Positions 14,943 to 23,567 of a stretch of DNA of 28,504 bases are shown one piece after another (position 1 is the stretch's first letter; the number at the start of each line of letters is the position of its first letter). Source of the DNA: CAZNLL01 sp964573885 (GTDB lineage: Bacteria > Desulfobacterota > DSM-4660 > Desulfatiglandales > Desulfatiglandaceae); assembly GCA_964573885.1 (NCBI GenBank), contig CAZNLL010000036.1, positions 1 to 28,504 on the forward strand. The letters run 5' to 3'. A program made the translations under genes and the position numbers. The notes below the pieces were generated by a model that was not told the origin of the DNA, made no database searches, and worked only from the letters and a program-made list of their open reading frames with translations.

Positions 14943-16040
14943 ATGTCTCAAGAGCAGACCGTCGGTAAACAGCTTTCATTCCTCGATCGGTTTTTGACAC
15001 TATGGATCTTTCTCGCCATGTTCATCGGCGTGGGGTGGGGATGCGTGTCCCCCGGCGTTGTGGATTTCTGGCACCAATTCCACGTGGGAACCACCAACAT
15101 CCCGATCGCCATCGGCTTGATCCTCATGATGTACCCGCCGCTGGCCAAGGTCAAATACGAGGAATTGGGGGAAGTGTTCCGTAACTACAAGGTCCTCGGC
15201 CTGTCGCTGGTGCAGAACTGGGTGATCGGCCCCATCCTCATGTTCTTCCTCGCCATCATCTTCCTGCGGGGCTATCCCGAGTATATGGTGGGTCTCATCA
15301 TGATCGGGCTGGCCCGCTGCATCGCCATGGTCATCGTCTGGAACGACCTGGCCGAGGGCGACACGGAATACTGTGCCGGCCTGGTGGCCTTCAATTCCGT
15401 ATTCCAGGTCCTCTTCTTCTCCATCTATGCCTATATCTTCATTACCATCCTCCCCCCGCTTTTCGGGCTCAAGGGGCTGGTGGTGGATGTCACCATCGGA
15501 CAGATCGCAGAGAGCGTTTTCGTCTACCTCGGCATTCCCTTTATCGCCGGGATCCTGTCCCGGATCATCGGCCTCAAGACAAAGGGGAAGGAGTGGTATG
15601 AAAAAAGGTTCATCCCCAAGATCAGCCCGATTACCTTAATCGCGCTGTTATTCACGATCCTGGTGATGTTTTCCTTGAAGGGCGAGTACATCGTCAAGAT
15701 CCCCCTGGATGTGGTGCGGATCGCCATACCCCTTCTCATCTATTTCGTTTTAATGTTTGTGATTTCCTTTTACCTGAGCCGGAAACTGGGGGCCCATTAC
15801 GGCCAGTCCGCCACGTTGTCGTTTACGGCCGCATCCAATAATTTTGAGCTGGCCATCGCGGTGGCGGTGGCGGTTTTCGGCATCAACTCCGGTGAGGCCT
15901 TCGCCGCGGTGATCGGGCCCCTGGTGGAGGTGCCCGTGCTCATCAATCTGGTCCATCTCGCCCTGTGGATCCGGAAGAAGTTTTTCCCGTACGCCGTGGA
16001 AACGCCCGCAGGCGTCTGTTACGTCAAATGCCAACCATAG
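14943..16040 (+). CDS. acr3: ACR3-family arsenite efflux transporter
   Basis: A ten-helix inner-membrane exporter of arsenite driven by the membrane potential (365 aa, normal for the family). Seen: NIPIAIGLILMMYPPLAKV, GLARCIAMVIVWNDLAEGD with the essential cysteine (C126) of helix 4, and the C-terminal FTAASNNFELAIAVAVAVFG signature with the conserved Glu. AAGGAGGA is optimally spaced. It exports the As(III) made by ArsC. The symbol arsB is sometimes used for this family, but the sequence is ACR3, not ArsB. Confidence 0.95.
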   Translation: MSQEQTVGKQLSFLDRFLTLWIFLAMFIGVGWGCVSPGVVDFWHQFHVGTTNIPIAIGLILMMYPPLAKVKYEELGEVFRNYKVLGLSLVQNWVIGPILMFFLAIIFLRGYPEYMVGLIMIGLARCIAMVIVWNDLAEGDTEYCAGLVAFNSVFQVLFFSIYAYIFITILPPLFGLKGLVVDVTIGQIAESVFVYLGIPFIAGILSRIIGLKTKGKEWYEKRFIPKISPITLIALLFTILVMFSLKGEYIVKIPLDVVRIAIPLLIYFVLMFVISFYLSRKLGAHYGQSATLSFTAASNNFELAIAVAVAVFGINSGEAFAAVIGPLVEVPVLINLVHLALWIRKKFFPYAVETPAGVCYVKCQP

Positions 16041-16091
16041 AGCCGGCTTTAGGCAATCAAGAAACATGAACCATCAGAAAGGAGGCATCCA

Positions 16092-16301
16092 ATGGAAAAG
16101 GTATTGAACGATTTTAAGGCACTTACCGACGAAGAAAAAATCGCCTTCATGAAAGCGGCCATGCCCTTGATGGCGGAGGCCTTCGGAAACGACCCGCTGA
16201 AGATGATGGGCGAAATGATGCCCTTCTGCATGAACATGATGCAATCTAAGGGCATGGACAGGGACCGGATGCGGTCCATGATGAAGGGTATGATGGGCTA
16301 G
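16092..16301 (+). CDS. Small Met-rich protein
   Basis: 69 aa, with AAAGGAGG in ideal position. Sixteen methionines, including a C-terminal run (MMGEMMPFCMNMMQSKGMDRDRM and MMKGMMG), and one cysteine (C48). No signal peptide or membrane helix. The Met/Cys-rich tail could bind soft metals, As(III) or Cu(I), as in small metal-binding proteins. It is the last gene of the arsenic operon; no clear terminator with a T-run follows. Confidence 0.65.
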   Translation: MEKVLNDFKALTDEEKIAFMKAAMPLMAEAFGNDPLKMMGEMMPFCMNMMQSKGMDRDRMRSMMKGMMG

Positions 16302-16392
16302 CCCGAGGTGTGAGGTCCGCTCTAATCGCCCGGGCAGCGGGGAGCCTGCGCTCAAAATCCCGCCCCCCGGCCCTGAGATTGCCTTCAGTTAT

Positions 16393-16420
16393 TGTCTTGA
16401 CGAGAATCCAAAAATATATT
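16393..16420 (+). promoter_or_regulatory. Possible vapBC promoter
   Basis: TTGTCT (16393-16398) and TATATT (16415-16420) are separated by 16 nt. The vapB ATG lies only 11 nt after the -10, without a Shine-Dalgarno sequence, so a leaderless or nearly leaderless transcript is possible. Confidence 0.4.
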
Positions 16421-16431
16421 ATTCAAGAATC

Positions 16432-16653
16432 ATGAAAACAACAATCGATATTCCAAAAAAGGAATTGATGCAGGCAATGAAATATACGGGCGCCAAGACC
16501 AAAAAGGCTGCGGTGGTCTTTGCCATAAAAGAATTTAATAAAAAGCGGAGGCTTGCAGACCTTTCCAAAATGTTGGGGACATTTGAAGATTTCATGACAC
16601 AAGATGAATTGAAGGTCATGCGCGAAGAAGATAAATGGGACAAAATGAAGTAA
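16432..16653 (+). CDS. vapB: VapB-type antitoxin
   Basis: A 73-aa DNA-binding antitoxin: N-terminal ribbon-helix-helix (MKTTIDIPKKELMQAMKYTGAKTKKAAVVFAI) and a C-terminal toxin-blocking tail (TQDELKVMREEDKWDKMK). It overlaps the PIN toxin gene by 19 nt, which is typical of toxin-antitoxin pairs, and would autorepress the pair. It is lower in GC than the arsenic genes before it, suggesting separate acquisition. Confidence 0.85.
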   Translation: MKTTIDIPKKELMQAMKYTGAKTKKAAVVFAIKEFNKKRRLADLSKMLGTFEDFMTQDELKVMREEDKWDKMK

Positions 16654-17033
16654 CTTTAGTGGATACTTCAAGCTGGATCGAAGCCCTGCGATCGAAGGGA
16701 GAGGAAAACATCCGCGAACGGGTGAAACTGCTGCTGATTGATGGTCTCGCGGCATGGTGCGATATGGTGGCGCTCGAGCTATGGAACGGCGCGAGGGGAG
16801 ATTACGAGAAAAAAAGGCTGGCGGACTTAGAAAAGGATATTATCTGTCTTCCGACAACCGATGAAGTGTGGAGCGGGGCGCGTGAACTGGCACGAAAATC
16901 ACGCCAGGCCGGCCATACGATGCCCCCTGCTGACTTGATCATTGCCTCATGCGCCCTATTCCATGGGGTCGAAATTGAGTATTGTGATACCCATTTTGAA
17001 ATTATTATCGGTATCCATAACAAATCTTATTGA
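16635..17033 (+). CDS. vapC: VapC-type PIN-domain ribonuclease toxin
   Basis: 132 aa. The acidic active site of the PIN fold is complete: D10 (LVDTSSW), E48 (ALELW), D100 (PPADLII), D118 (EYCDTHFE). VapC toxins cleave tRNA or rRNA; the target here is unknown. Translation is coupled to vapB. Confidence 0.9.
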   Translation: MGQNEVTLVDTSSWIEALRSKGEENIRERVKLLLIDGLAAWCDMVALELWNGARGDYEKKRLADLEKDIICLPTTDEVWSGARELARKSRQAGHTMPPADLIIASCALFHGVEIEYCDTHFEIIIGIHNKSY

Positions 17034-17188
17034 CCCCATTCAACTCTGACCAGTTCCCCTAATTCATTTGCCGATTGCCCGGCAAATGAAAAAAGCCGCA
17101 AGCGTCTCTTCCCTTCCGCGGCAACAGGCCTTCGTGGCTTTCACATGCATCTCGGGGTGTTCAAACATCTCGGAACTTCTGCCCATTA

Positions 17189-17466
17189 ATTATGTAAGCA
17201 CGCACAGGCTCTCCGGGGGCGAGAAAAAGCTCGTGTCCCTTGCCACGGTACTGGTCATGCAGCCGAAGGCCCTCCTGTTAGACGAACCCACCACCGGCCT
17301 GGACGAGAAGGCCCGACTCGCCATCGCTTCTCTCTTAAATCACCTCGATATGAGCATGGTCATCGTCTCTCACGAATACGATTTTCTGGCAGAGATTGCT
17401 CAGAAGATCTACAGCATGAAAGGCGGCCGGATCGAATGCGACGGAGACGCCGGCACCCCGCCGTAA
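17189..17466 (+). pseudogene. ABC transporter ATPase fragment (CbiO/NikO-like)
   Basis: Only the C-terminal half of an ATPase is present: signature LSGGEKKLVSLATVLVMQPKA, Walker B LLLDEP, H-loop IVSHEYDFLAE, ending GGRIECDGDAGT. The Walker A half is missing; the upstream part of the open frame is unrelated. Sequence resembles the ATPase of cobalt/nickel (ECF-type) importers. It cannot function by itself. Confidence 0.75.
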
Positions 17467-17526
17467 GGCATCCCCACAGGGATCAGGGGCCGGAAGATGA
17501 AAAAGTATGGGTTGAGCACGTAACCA

Positions 17527-17907
17527 ATGCTGCATTATGTTGATTGGCTTGGCTTTTTCTTTGCGTTACAGAATCAACATCCGGTTGCGCTTCGGATTTG
17601 GCAGGAGAGCGAAACACTCACGTCCGTCATTGTTTTGTATGAACTCCAAAAAAAGCTTCTGAAAGGAGAATTTGAGGGCTGGCCAAAGATCATTTCGGAT
17701 ATCAGTCTGGCAGTAAAGGTCGTGCCGTTTGATCAAAAGACAGCCTTGCAGGCAGGTCACATTGGGCATGGTACCGGCATGCCAGGGCTTGATGCATTAA
17801 TCCTAAGTTCACTTCTGGTCCCTGAATGCACCGAAATCTATACCACTGATTCACATTTTGAGCTCTACCAAAAAAAGGGTCTCAAAATCGTTAATCTACA
17901 TTTATAA
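17527..17907 (+). CDS. PIN-domain protein without visible antitoxin
   Basis: 126 aa PIN-like nuclease: D6, E39 (VLYELQKK), D89 (GLDALILSSLL), D108 (TTDSHFEL) form the expected acidic set. The first residues (MLHYVDWLGFFFAL) match related PIN toxins. There is no antitoxin ORF directly upstream; the 60 nt before it follow the ABC fragment. Orphan toxin or a remnant of a second module. Confidence 0.7.
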   Translation: MLHYVDWLGFFFALQNQHPVALRIWQESETLTSVIVLYELQKKLLKGEFEGWPKIISDISLAVKVVPFDQKTALQAGHIGHGTGMPGLDALILSSLLVPECTEIYTTDSHFELYQKKGLKIVNLHL

Positions 17908-18012
17908 GCGCCTGGACCGCTTCGGGATCGACCATCCTGTCCTGCAATTCGAGACCGCCCAATGCGGCACCGGCGCCATGCTCTGCGAGCTGTCCTGCGG
18001 AAAAGGGGGCGC
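17908..18012 (+). pseudogene. Cation-efflux-like C-terminal remnant
   Basis: The frame through here reads KRLDRFGIDHPVLQFE, then CGTGAMLCELSCG, resembling the cytoplasmic tail of some cation diffusion facilitators. There is no membrane portion and no start for it. The identification is tentative. Confidence 0.35.
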
Positions 18013-18152
18013 CTCTAACCGGTGGTACCGCGCTCAGCAGGCACTATAGCCCGGTTCGATACTCGGAGGACCTGGAGCTGTTTGTCAACAGGGACACCGA
18101 ATTTTCGAAATGGGTCGAAGGGCAGGACAACTCGCTTGCGGCAGACCTTTAG
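18009..18152 (+). pseudogene. AbiEii-like nucleotidyltransferase remnant
   Basis: In another frame this region reads LTGGTALSRHYSPVRYSED followed by LELFVNRDTEFSKWVE, then TAG. GGTAL and the RxSEDLxLF block are hallmark parts of AbiEii/type IV toxin nucleotidyltransferases, though here the second acidic residue is E rather than D. Only about 47 codons remain, so it is a remnant. Confidence 0.5.
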
Positions 18153-18184
18153 ATGCCGGTTATGGCGGATGAATGAAATGTTTA

Positions 18185-18658
18185 TCACCTTCGGCCCGTG
18201 GCGTATCGTTTCTTCAACACGAATTTCAACTCGCCCTTCAAGCACAGTTCTCCGCGCTGATTGGTAATGGTGGAGCTCAAGGTTACGACCCCCGTGCTCT
18301 TTCCCGGCTTGAGGTCGGTCACCGTCAATTCCGGGTAAAGGGTGTCCCCCAGAAACAGGGGCTTGAGGAATTTGGAAGACTGCTCGATAAAGGAGATCAG
18401 GGATGCCTCGCACACATAGGGAAAATCGCCTGCACCAGGGGCCGTGAGAATCAGCATCTGGAACCCGTGGGCCATGAGGTCCGGGTAGCCCAGGGCCCGG
18501 CAGTATTCACGGTCATAATGGAGGGGATGATTGTCCCCGCTGGCCAGTTGGAATGCGGCGAAGTGGCTCTCGGTGACGGTTCGGGAGGGGATGTAAAAAC
18601 GATCGCCTTGTTTGAGGTCTTCAAAGTATTTGGATTCTTTGAATTTTGGTTTACGCAT
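18185..18658 (-). CDS. MaoC-domain hydratase/dehydratase
   Basis: 157 aa single hot-dog domain: DRFYIPSRTVTESHFAAF, then SGDNHPLHYDREYCRALGYPDLMAHGF containing the hydratase-2 type D42, H47 and the HGF motif, then LKPLFLGDTLYPELTVTDLKP. It probably hydrates an enoyl-CoA or related thioester. GAGGAGA sits just before its ATG. It follows the hybrid kinase gene by 23 nt and may be co-transcribed with it; a similar gene is found at 25966. Confidence 0.85.
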   Translation of the reverse strand: MRKPKFKESKYFEDLKQGDRFYIPSRTVTESHFAAFQLASGDNHPLHYDREYCRALGYPDLMAHGFQMLILTAPGAGDFPYVCEASLISFIEQSSKFLKPLFLGDTLYPELTVTDLKPGKSTGVVTLSSTITNQRGELCLKGELKFVLKKRYATGRR

Positions 18659-18681
18659 GGTCTCCTCGGTCGCGTCCGGAT

Positions 18682-21255
18682 TCAGCCTGTTGTCTCCTCC
18701 CCCAACACCTTTTTCACGGTGATTCCTATCTTTTCAAGGGTGTAGGGCTTTTTGATGTAGGGGCCGGCCCCCAATCTCTGGGCTTCCCTGACACGGTCGG
18801 TCTCAGAAAAGCCGCTTGCAAGGATGGCCTTTTGTCCGGGGCAGCCTTCGAGAATCTTTCGGTAGGTTTCCAGTCCGTCCATGCCGGGGTCCATAATCAT
18901 GTCCAGGATCAGAAGGTCAGCGTTCTCTTTCCGGAGATAGGAAAGGGCCTCCTCGCCGCTGGAAACGGACGTGACCCTATAGCCCAATTGCTTTAGCATC
19001 TGCGAGGCGATCTGCCTCTGCTCCCGGATGTCATCCACCACCAGGATAGACTCTCCGTGACCGGTATAGTCGGCAAGAGGTACGCTGGAGGGGGCCTCTT
19101 TTAGAGGCTGTCTGGTGGCAGGAAAATAGAGGGTAAAGGTCGTTCCTTTTCCTTGGGTGCTTTGGACGTCAATGTAACCCTTGTGATCTTTGACGACACC
19201 CCAAACCACGGCCATACCCAATCCCGTGCCGCTCCTTCCCATCCGTTTCTTGGTATAGAAGGGCTCAAAGATCTTTTTATAATCCTTCCGAGGGATGCCC
19301 ATCCCGGTGTCGGAAACGGCCAAAACCATGTAATCCCCCTGCTCTATCCGGTCATATCCGCTCACGGTCCGGTCCAGGTATCGGTTTTCCGTGCTTACCG
19401 TGATCTCTCCACCCCCGGGCATGGCCTCCGCCGCGTTGGAGAGGAGGTTCATGAGGGTTTTACTGACATGAACCGTAGATCCGGAGACATTCATGAGGTC
19501 GCCGGCAAGATCCGTCCTGATTTCCACCCCTTCGTGAAGCTGTTTCAGCTTTTGACATTCCGGACTTTTCAGGAAGTCCAGGATGATGTCATTGACATTG
19601 AAAACCTCCATGGTGGCCACGCCTCTCCTGGCCAGGGTCAGGAGGTCCTGCACAATGGCGGCCGCTTTCTTGCCTGAATCCTGGATGGTCAGGATGGGTT
19701 TCCTGAGGGGACTGTCCTCCGGAAGCTGCAGCAGCAAGAGATCGGGATAGCCGACGATCCCCGAAAGGACATTGTTGAGATCATGGGCGACCCCGCCTGC
19801 AAGGGACCCGATGGCCTCCATTTTCTGGGCCCGTTGGAGTTGGCTTTCCAGCCGCTTCTGCTCGGTCACATCCAGAAATACCGTCAAGACATAGGATTTC
19901 TCGGCAATCTGGATGAACCGGGCGAACATGACGGCATTGAGGACTTGCCCGTCTCTGGCCGTGAAGGCCATCTCCATTCCGTGGACCTCGCCTGTGCTCT
20001 GGAGACCCTGAACAAATCTTCTCCTGTCTTCCTCTGAATAAAAACCCAGACCCGTGGTGGTCCGCCCGACCGCCGCCTCCTTGGCATACCCTGTCAATTC
20101 ACAGAAGGTCCTGTTCACATCGATCAGTCGCCCCTCTTCCAGGTCCGTGAGGGCGATGGCCTGGGGGGACAAATCAAAGAGGGAGCGAAATTTCATTTCG
20201 CTTTCGATTACGGCCTGCTCGGCCTTCTTTTTCTCCGAGATGTCCACGATGATTCCCCGGATGCCCACGGCCTCACCCCCACGAAATATGGCCGTGGCGT
20301 TCAGGAGGACGGGAAAAGGGGTGCCGTCCTTTTTCAGGGCCGTGTATTCCCGGAGGCCCATGTTTTCACCAGATAAGACCCTCTGGATATTTTCGGCCAT
20401 CCTCGGATGCTCTTGTGCCGATATTATTTCAAAGGCATTTTTTCCCTGCAGGAAATCCTCCATGGTGTATCCAAAGACTTCCAAGGCACTGTTGTTGACA
20501 TAGGTCAGCCTCCCTTCCGTGCCCATTTCAAAGATGGGTTCCGGGAGCAAGGCGGCCAGTTCTCTGAGTTGTTCGTGACTTTCCTTCAGGGGCTCCTGGG
20601 CCTGGGCCAGTTCGCTAATGTCCTGTACCGTGCCCAGGGATCGCAAGGGGTTGCCCCCCTCGTCGTACTCGGTGCGGCACAGTTCCCTTACGTACTTAAC
20701 CTTCCCGTCTTTGAGCAAAAATCGGTGGATGATGTCATAGGGTGTTTTATTCTTCACGGATTCGGTATAGGCCTTATCCACAAAGGCCCTGTCTTCCGGG
20801 TGAACCTTTTCAAGGAAGGCCTCATAGGAGGCACCGAAGGCCTCAGGATCGACCTCAAATAGCTGATAAATGCCTTCAGACCAGTAGAGCCGGTTGGTGA
20901 CGAGATCCAACTCCCACTGCCCGAGGCGGGCGATCTCCTGGGATTCCTTGAATCTTCTTTGGTTTTCACGCAGGTCTTGTGCCGCCGTGTTCTTGAAAAA
21001 GGCATAGAAGATGAAGAACCAAAAGGCCGGGGTGAGTATCTCGATAAAATCCTCAAAAGGATCCAGGGTCTTGTCTATGCCACTCCATTCCAGGATATTG
21101 CTCAGGTGATGAAAAGTGGTGAAAAGGAGAAGCCCGAAGACCAGGAGCTTGATATCCTCCGGCAACCCCCGCCGCCAGCCCCAACAAAGGACGGCCAAGG
21201 CGAACAGGGTTGCCAGGAAGGCGACAAGATCCAAGATGGCCACAGGGTGCATCAT
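18682..21255 (-). CDS. Hybrid PAS histidine kinase with receiver domain
   Basis: 857 aa. Three hydrophobic helices (about 5-25, 36-56, 72-88), three PAS domains (about 105-220, 230-345, 352-465), HisKA with phospho-acceptor H491 (GVAHDLNNVLSG), HATPase (N-box LMNLLSNAAEAMPGGGEI, G1 DTGMGIPRKD, G2 GRSGTGLGMAVV), and a C-terminal receiver with D785 (LLILDMIMDPG) and the KP lysine near 836. It would sense a small ligand or the membrane/redox state and autophosphorylate; no output domain is present, so a separate regulator is expected. The start overlaps the upstream small membrane protein by 4 nt (ATGA). Confidence 0.93.
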   Translation of the reverse strand: MMHPVAILDLVAFLATLFALAVLCWGWRRGLPEDIKLLVFGLLLFTTFHHLSNILEWSGIDKTLDPFEDFIEILTPAFWFFIFYAFFKNTAAQDLRENQRRFKESQEIARLGQWELDLVTNRLYWSEGIYQLFEVDPEAFGASYEAFLEKVHPEDRAFVDKAYTESVKNKTPYDIIHRFLLKDGKVKYVRELCRTEYDEGGNPLRSLGTVQDISELAQAQEPLKESHEQLRELAALLPEPIFEMGTEGRLTYVNNSALEVFGYTMEDFLQGKNAFEIISAQEHPRMAENIQRVLSGENMGLREYTALKKDGTPFPVLLNATAIFRGGEAVGIRGIIVDISEKKKAEQAVIESEMKFRSLFDLSPQAIALTDLEEGRLIDVNRTFCELTGYAKEAAVGRTTTGLGFYSEEDRRRFVQGLQSTGEVHGMEMAFTARDGQVLNAVMFARFIQIAEKSYVLTVFLDVTEQKRLESQLQRAQKMEAIGSLAGGVAHDLNNVLSGIVGYPDLLLLQLPEDSPLRKPILTIQDSGKKAAAIVQDLLTLARRGVATMEVFNVNDIILDFLKSPECQKLKQLHEGVEIRTDLAGDLMNVSGSTVHVSKTLMNLLSNAAEAMPGGGEITVSTENRYLDRTVSGYDRIEQGDYMVLAVSDTGMGIPRKDYKKIFEPFYTKKRMGRSGTGLGMAVVWGVVKDHKGYIDVQSTQGKGTTFTLYFPATRQPLKEAPSSVPLADYTGHGESILVVDDIREQRQIASQMLKQLGYRVTSVSSGEEALSYLRKENADLLILDMIMDPGMDGLETYRKILEGCPGQKAILASGFSETDRVREAQRLGAGPYIKKPYTLEKIGITVKKVLGEETTG

Positions 21256-21527
21256 TTGCGAGCCCTTCCGGCCTTGAGAACCTTAACACACCAAGCGGTC
21301 AACAGCAGTGAACTCAAGGCATAACACAGATGCTCCAGGAAGTTGAAAACGCTGTTGAGAAAAAAACCTTCCACAAGAGTAAAAAGCCATCCGGTCCAAA
21401 GGGTATAGAAGCCAAAGGCGAGAAGGTGATGCCAGGGGATACGCCTCACCCATGGGCGGTTTCCCCATAAGAAGATCAGGACACCTGTGCCCAACAAGGC
21501 CATGATGATTTCGTTTCCCTGGAGCAT
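21252..21527 (-). CDS. Small membrane protein coupled to the kinase
   Basis: 91 aa with three hydrophobic segments (about 5-22, 32-55, 63-84) and a positively charged end (KVLKAGRARK). Its stop overlaps the kinase start by 4 nt, so the two are translationally coupled. The first part of the kinase has a similar membrane layout, which suggests the two act together in sensing. No known family recognised. Confidence 0.7.
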   Translation of the reverse strand: MLQGNEIIMALLGTGVLIFLWGNRPWVRRIPWHHLLAFGFYTLWTGWLFTLVEGFFLNSVFNFLEHLCYALSSLLLTAWCVKVLKAGRARK

Positions 21528-21811
21528 TTCTGGTCCCTTTTTCAGGCCGCATCCCGGATTTTCAAGAACGGGAGGAAGGAAGTCAATGCGTTTGCAACAA
21601 CGGGGTTCATGTTAACCGGACCGAGGCGCTTGGGTCAAATCATTTTTTATTTAGTCCAATTGAGATATTCCAAGCAACAAACTCTTTGGTGAATCAACAC
21701 ATGTTATGATAGGCTGTACTTATAGAAAATGAGGGTAAGAGGCCTGTAATGGCCCGGCACGCCCGACACCGAATAGATCATCTAGGAGGATGCTCTCTTG
21801 CTAGGCCCAAA

Positions 21812-23041
21812 TCATGCATCGATGGGAAAAGGCAAATCTGCACCGGCCGGAATGACATCGATGTATTTTTTTCGAAATGCCGGGTCCTGCATTCGGCAGG
21901 TCTGTCTCCAGTTCCGGTATTCGGGATGGGCCAATAGGACCTCCCACAAGTCTTTTACCGATTTTTCCCGTATATTGCCGAAGCTAAGGGGCGTAAAATC
22001 GCACGGGGTGAAGTCGCCTTGCGCCGTGATATGAAACTGCCAGTTGGCCGCCAGGCATCCGATGAATCGCGAAAACCCCTTTCCCGTATTGGTCCAGGTC
22101 TGGGTTATCATCCTGGGCCTCCCGCCATATTTTTTGTTCACAGACCGGCTGTCGGAAAGGAGTATCTTCCGGGCGGCCTGGTCAAGGGTCACCTCCTTTT
22201 TCCCTCGAAGCCTTCCGGTTTCAATGGCGTCGAACACGCTGATCTCATGGACCCCCCAGTCGGCACAGAGGTCCGCCAAGGGAAGAAGGCCGTGGTTGAA
22301 CACTCTTTCCTTATTCGCGTAAGTAGAAATGCCCACCAGGAGTCCCGCGTCGAGGGCATTTTGAACCCCCGTTTTCACGGCTTCAAAGGCCCCGTTGTAA
22401 CCACGGAGGGCATCGTGCTCTGCGGGGACGGAAGAATCGAGACTGATCTGCACGGCGAAGGCTCCGGCTGCTTTCAGGGAGTGCGCCCGTTCGTGGCTAA
22501 GTCCCAGCCCGTTGGTAAATACCTGGGCGAGGGCCATATCGGGGGGAACGGAGGCAATACAATGTTCCAGGTCCTCCCTCAGAAGGGGCTCTCCACCGGT
22601 AAAGGTAATATTGGAGATTCCCAAGTCCAGGCACTCTTGAATGGTTCGACGTAGCTCTTCAAAGGAAAGGATCGGCCGGTTTTTGGGCCGTCCTGCTGAG
22701 CTGCAATGGAAACAGCGATACTGGCAGGCGTTGGTCACCCCGATGGTGACGGCTACAGGCATTCGCTTTTTGAAGAAGAGGGCCGCCAAAAAGGCCTCCA
22801 GCATCCTGGCATGGGCCGAACTGGGGAAGGGGGGGACGTACAGGGAATAGACATTGCTGTCCTTATGCCGCCCCAGGGTTCCCAGGGCGTTATAAAAGGC
22901 AAAATAGCGCTTGATGACGAACCACCACCAAGGGTTTCTGGTGCCGGACACTCTGGTCTTGATCTTGGCACCCTGGTTTTCTACGAGCACCCCCAGGTTC
23001 TTCAATGCGGGAACATTTTTAAAGCGGTATTCAAGTTTCAT
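21812..23041 (-). CDS. Radical SAM protein with SPASM-like C-terminus
   Basis: About 409 aa. The radical SAM cluster motif is CQYRCFHC (CxxxCxxC, about residues 106-113), followed by FTGGEPLLRED for SAM binding. The C-terminal part has further cysteines (IGCLAANWQFHITAQGDFTPCDF and QTCRMQDP) like a SPASM/twitch domain for an auxiliary Fe-S cluster. Such enzymes modify peptides or cofactors. An in-frame GTG lies 6 nt upstream of the chosen ATG; no strong ribosome site separates them. No small precursor peptide is evident nearby, so the substrate is unknown. Confidence 0.85.
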   Translation of the reverse strand: MKLEYRFKNVPALKNLGVLVENQGAKIKTRVSGTRNPWWWFVIKRYFAFYNALGTLGRHKDSNVYSLYVPPFPSSAHARMLEAFLAALFFKKRMPVAVTIGVTNACQYRCFHCSSAGRPKNRPILSFEELRRTIQECLDLGISNITFTGGEPLLREDLEHCIASVPPDMALAQVFTNGLGLSHERAHSLKAAGAFAVQISLDSSVPAEHDALRGYNGAFEAVKTGVQNALDAGLLVGISTYANKERVFNHGLLPLADLCADWGVHEISVFDAIETGRLRGKKEVTLDQAARKILLSDSRSVNKKYGGRPRMITQTWTNTGKGFSRFIGCLAANWQFHITAQGDFTPCDFTPLSFGNIREKSVKDLWEVLLAHPEYRNWRQTCRMQDPAFRKKYIDVIPAGADLPFPIDA

Positions 23042-23567
23042 GCTCACAGTATTTTCTACGTGTTAAGGACCGTCCCCCGGGGCACCAAGGGAGAAGCCCT
23101 TCCTACGAAGCGAGAGAAAATCCTCGGTCAATGATCAATGTGTGGCTTAACCGGTAGCTTTGCAGACCAGACAGCGTTAATATGACCCTTTGAATTTTAA
23201 CCCCGTTGTTGGTGCGCCATTGAGAGGATTGAGCCAGAACCACAATTAAAACAGCTGCTTAGTCCAGTTTATGGGCAGATCCTTGAAGTCACTATTCGTG
23301 GATTCCAGATTTAACGCGCTAAAAGCGGCATTTGAAAGACCTGGAAGGCAAAAGAGCTGATTCTTAAGCCTCTTTTATGCAACAACCAAATAATATATCA
23401 TGCCATCAAAGAAACAACAAACTGAAATAGTCAGAAGAGATTGAATACGGGTTGGGGAAAGAATAGTATTGATAAATTGAAAAACCATGTATAAATATCC
23501 GGGCATCTCTTTGACGGTGAGGGTTGGTTTTAGGCGGATTTTTTAATCAAAAAAAGGAGTGGGGAAT
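23042..23567. other. Divergent intergenic region
   Basis: About 520 bp between the minus-strand radical SAM gene and the plus-strand acyl-CoA dehydrogenases. An uninterrupted plus-strand peptide without a start codon (about 23216-23314, containing IEPEPQLKQLL) ends in TAA and may be debris. The last 200 bp are AT-rich and hold a candidate promoter at 23469-23497. No RNA gene is recognised. Confidence 0.45.
23469..23497 (+). promoter_or_regulatory. Candidate promoter of the acyl-CoA dehydrogenase operon
   Basis: TTGATA (23469-23474) and TAAATA (23492-23497) are 17 nt apart; the overlapping TATAAA (23490-23495) would give 15 nt. It is about 70 nt before the first gene and lies in AT-rich DNA. 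Confidence 0.4.

Noticed and set aside
23216..23314. Plus-strand peptide of about 33 codons
   Set aside because: No start codon and no ribosome site; too short to call.
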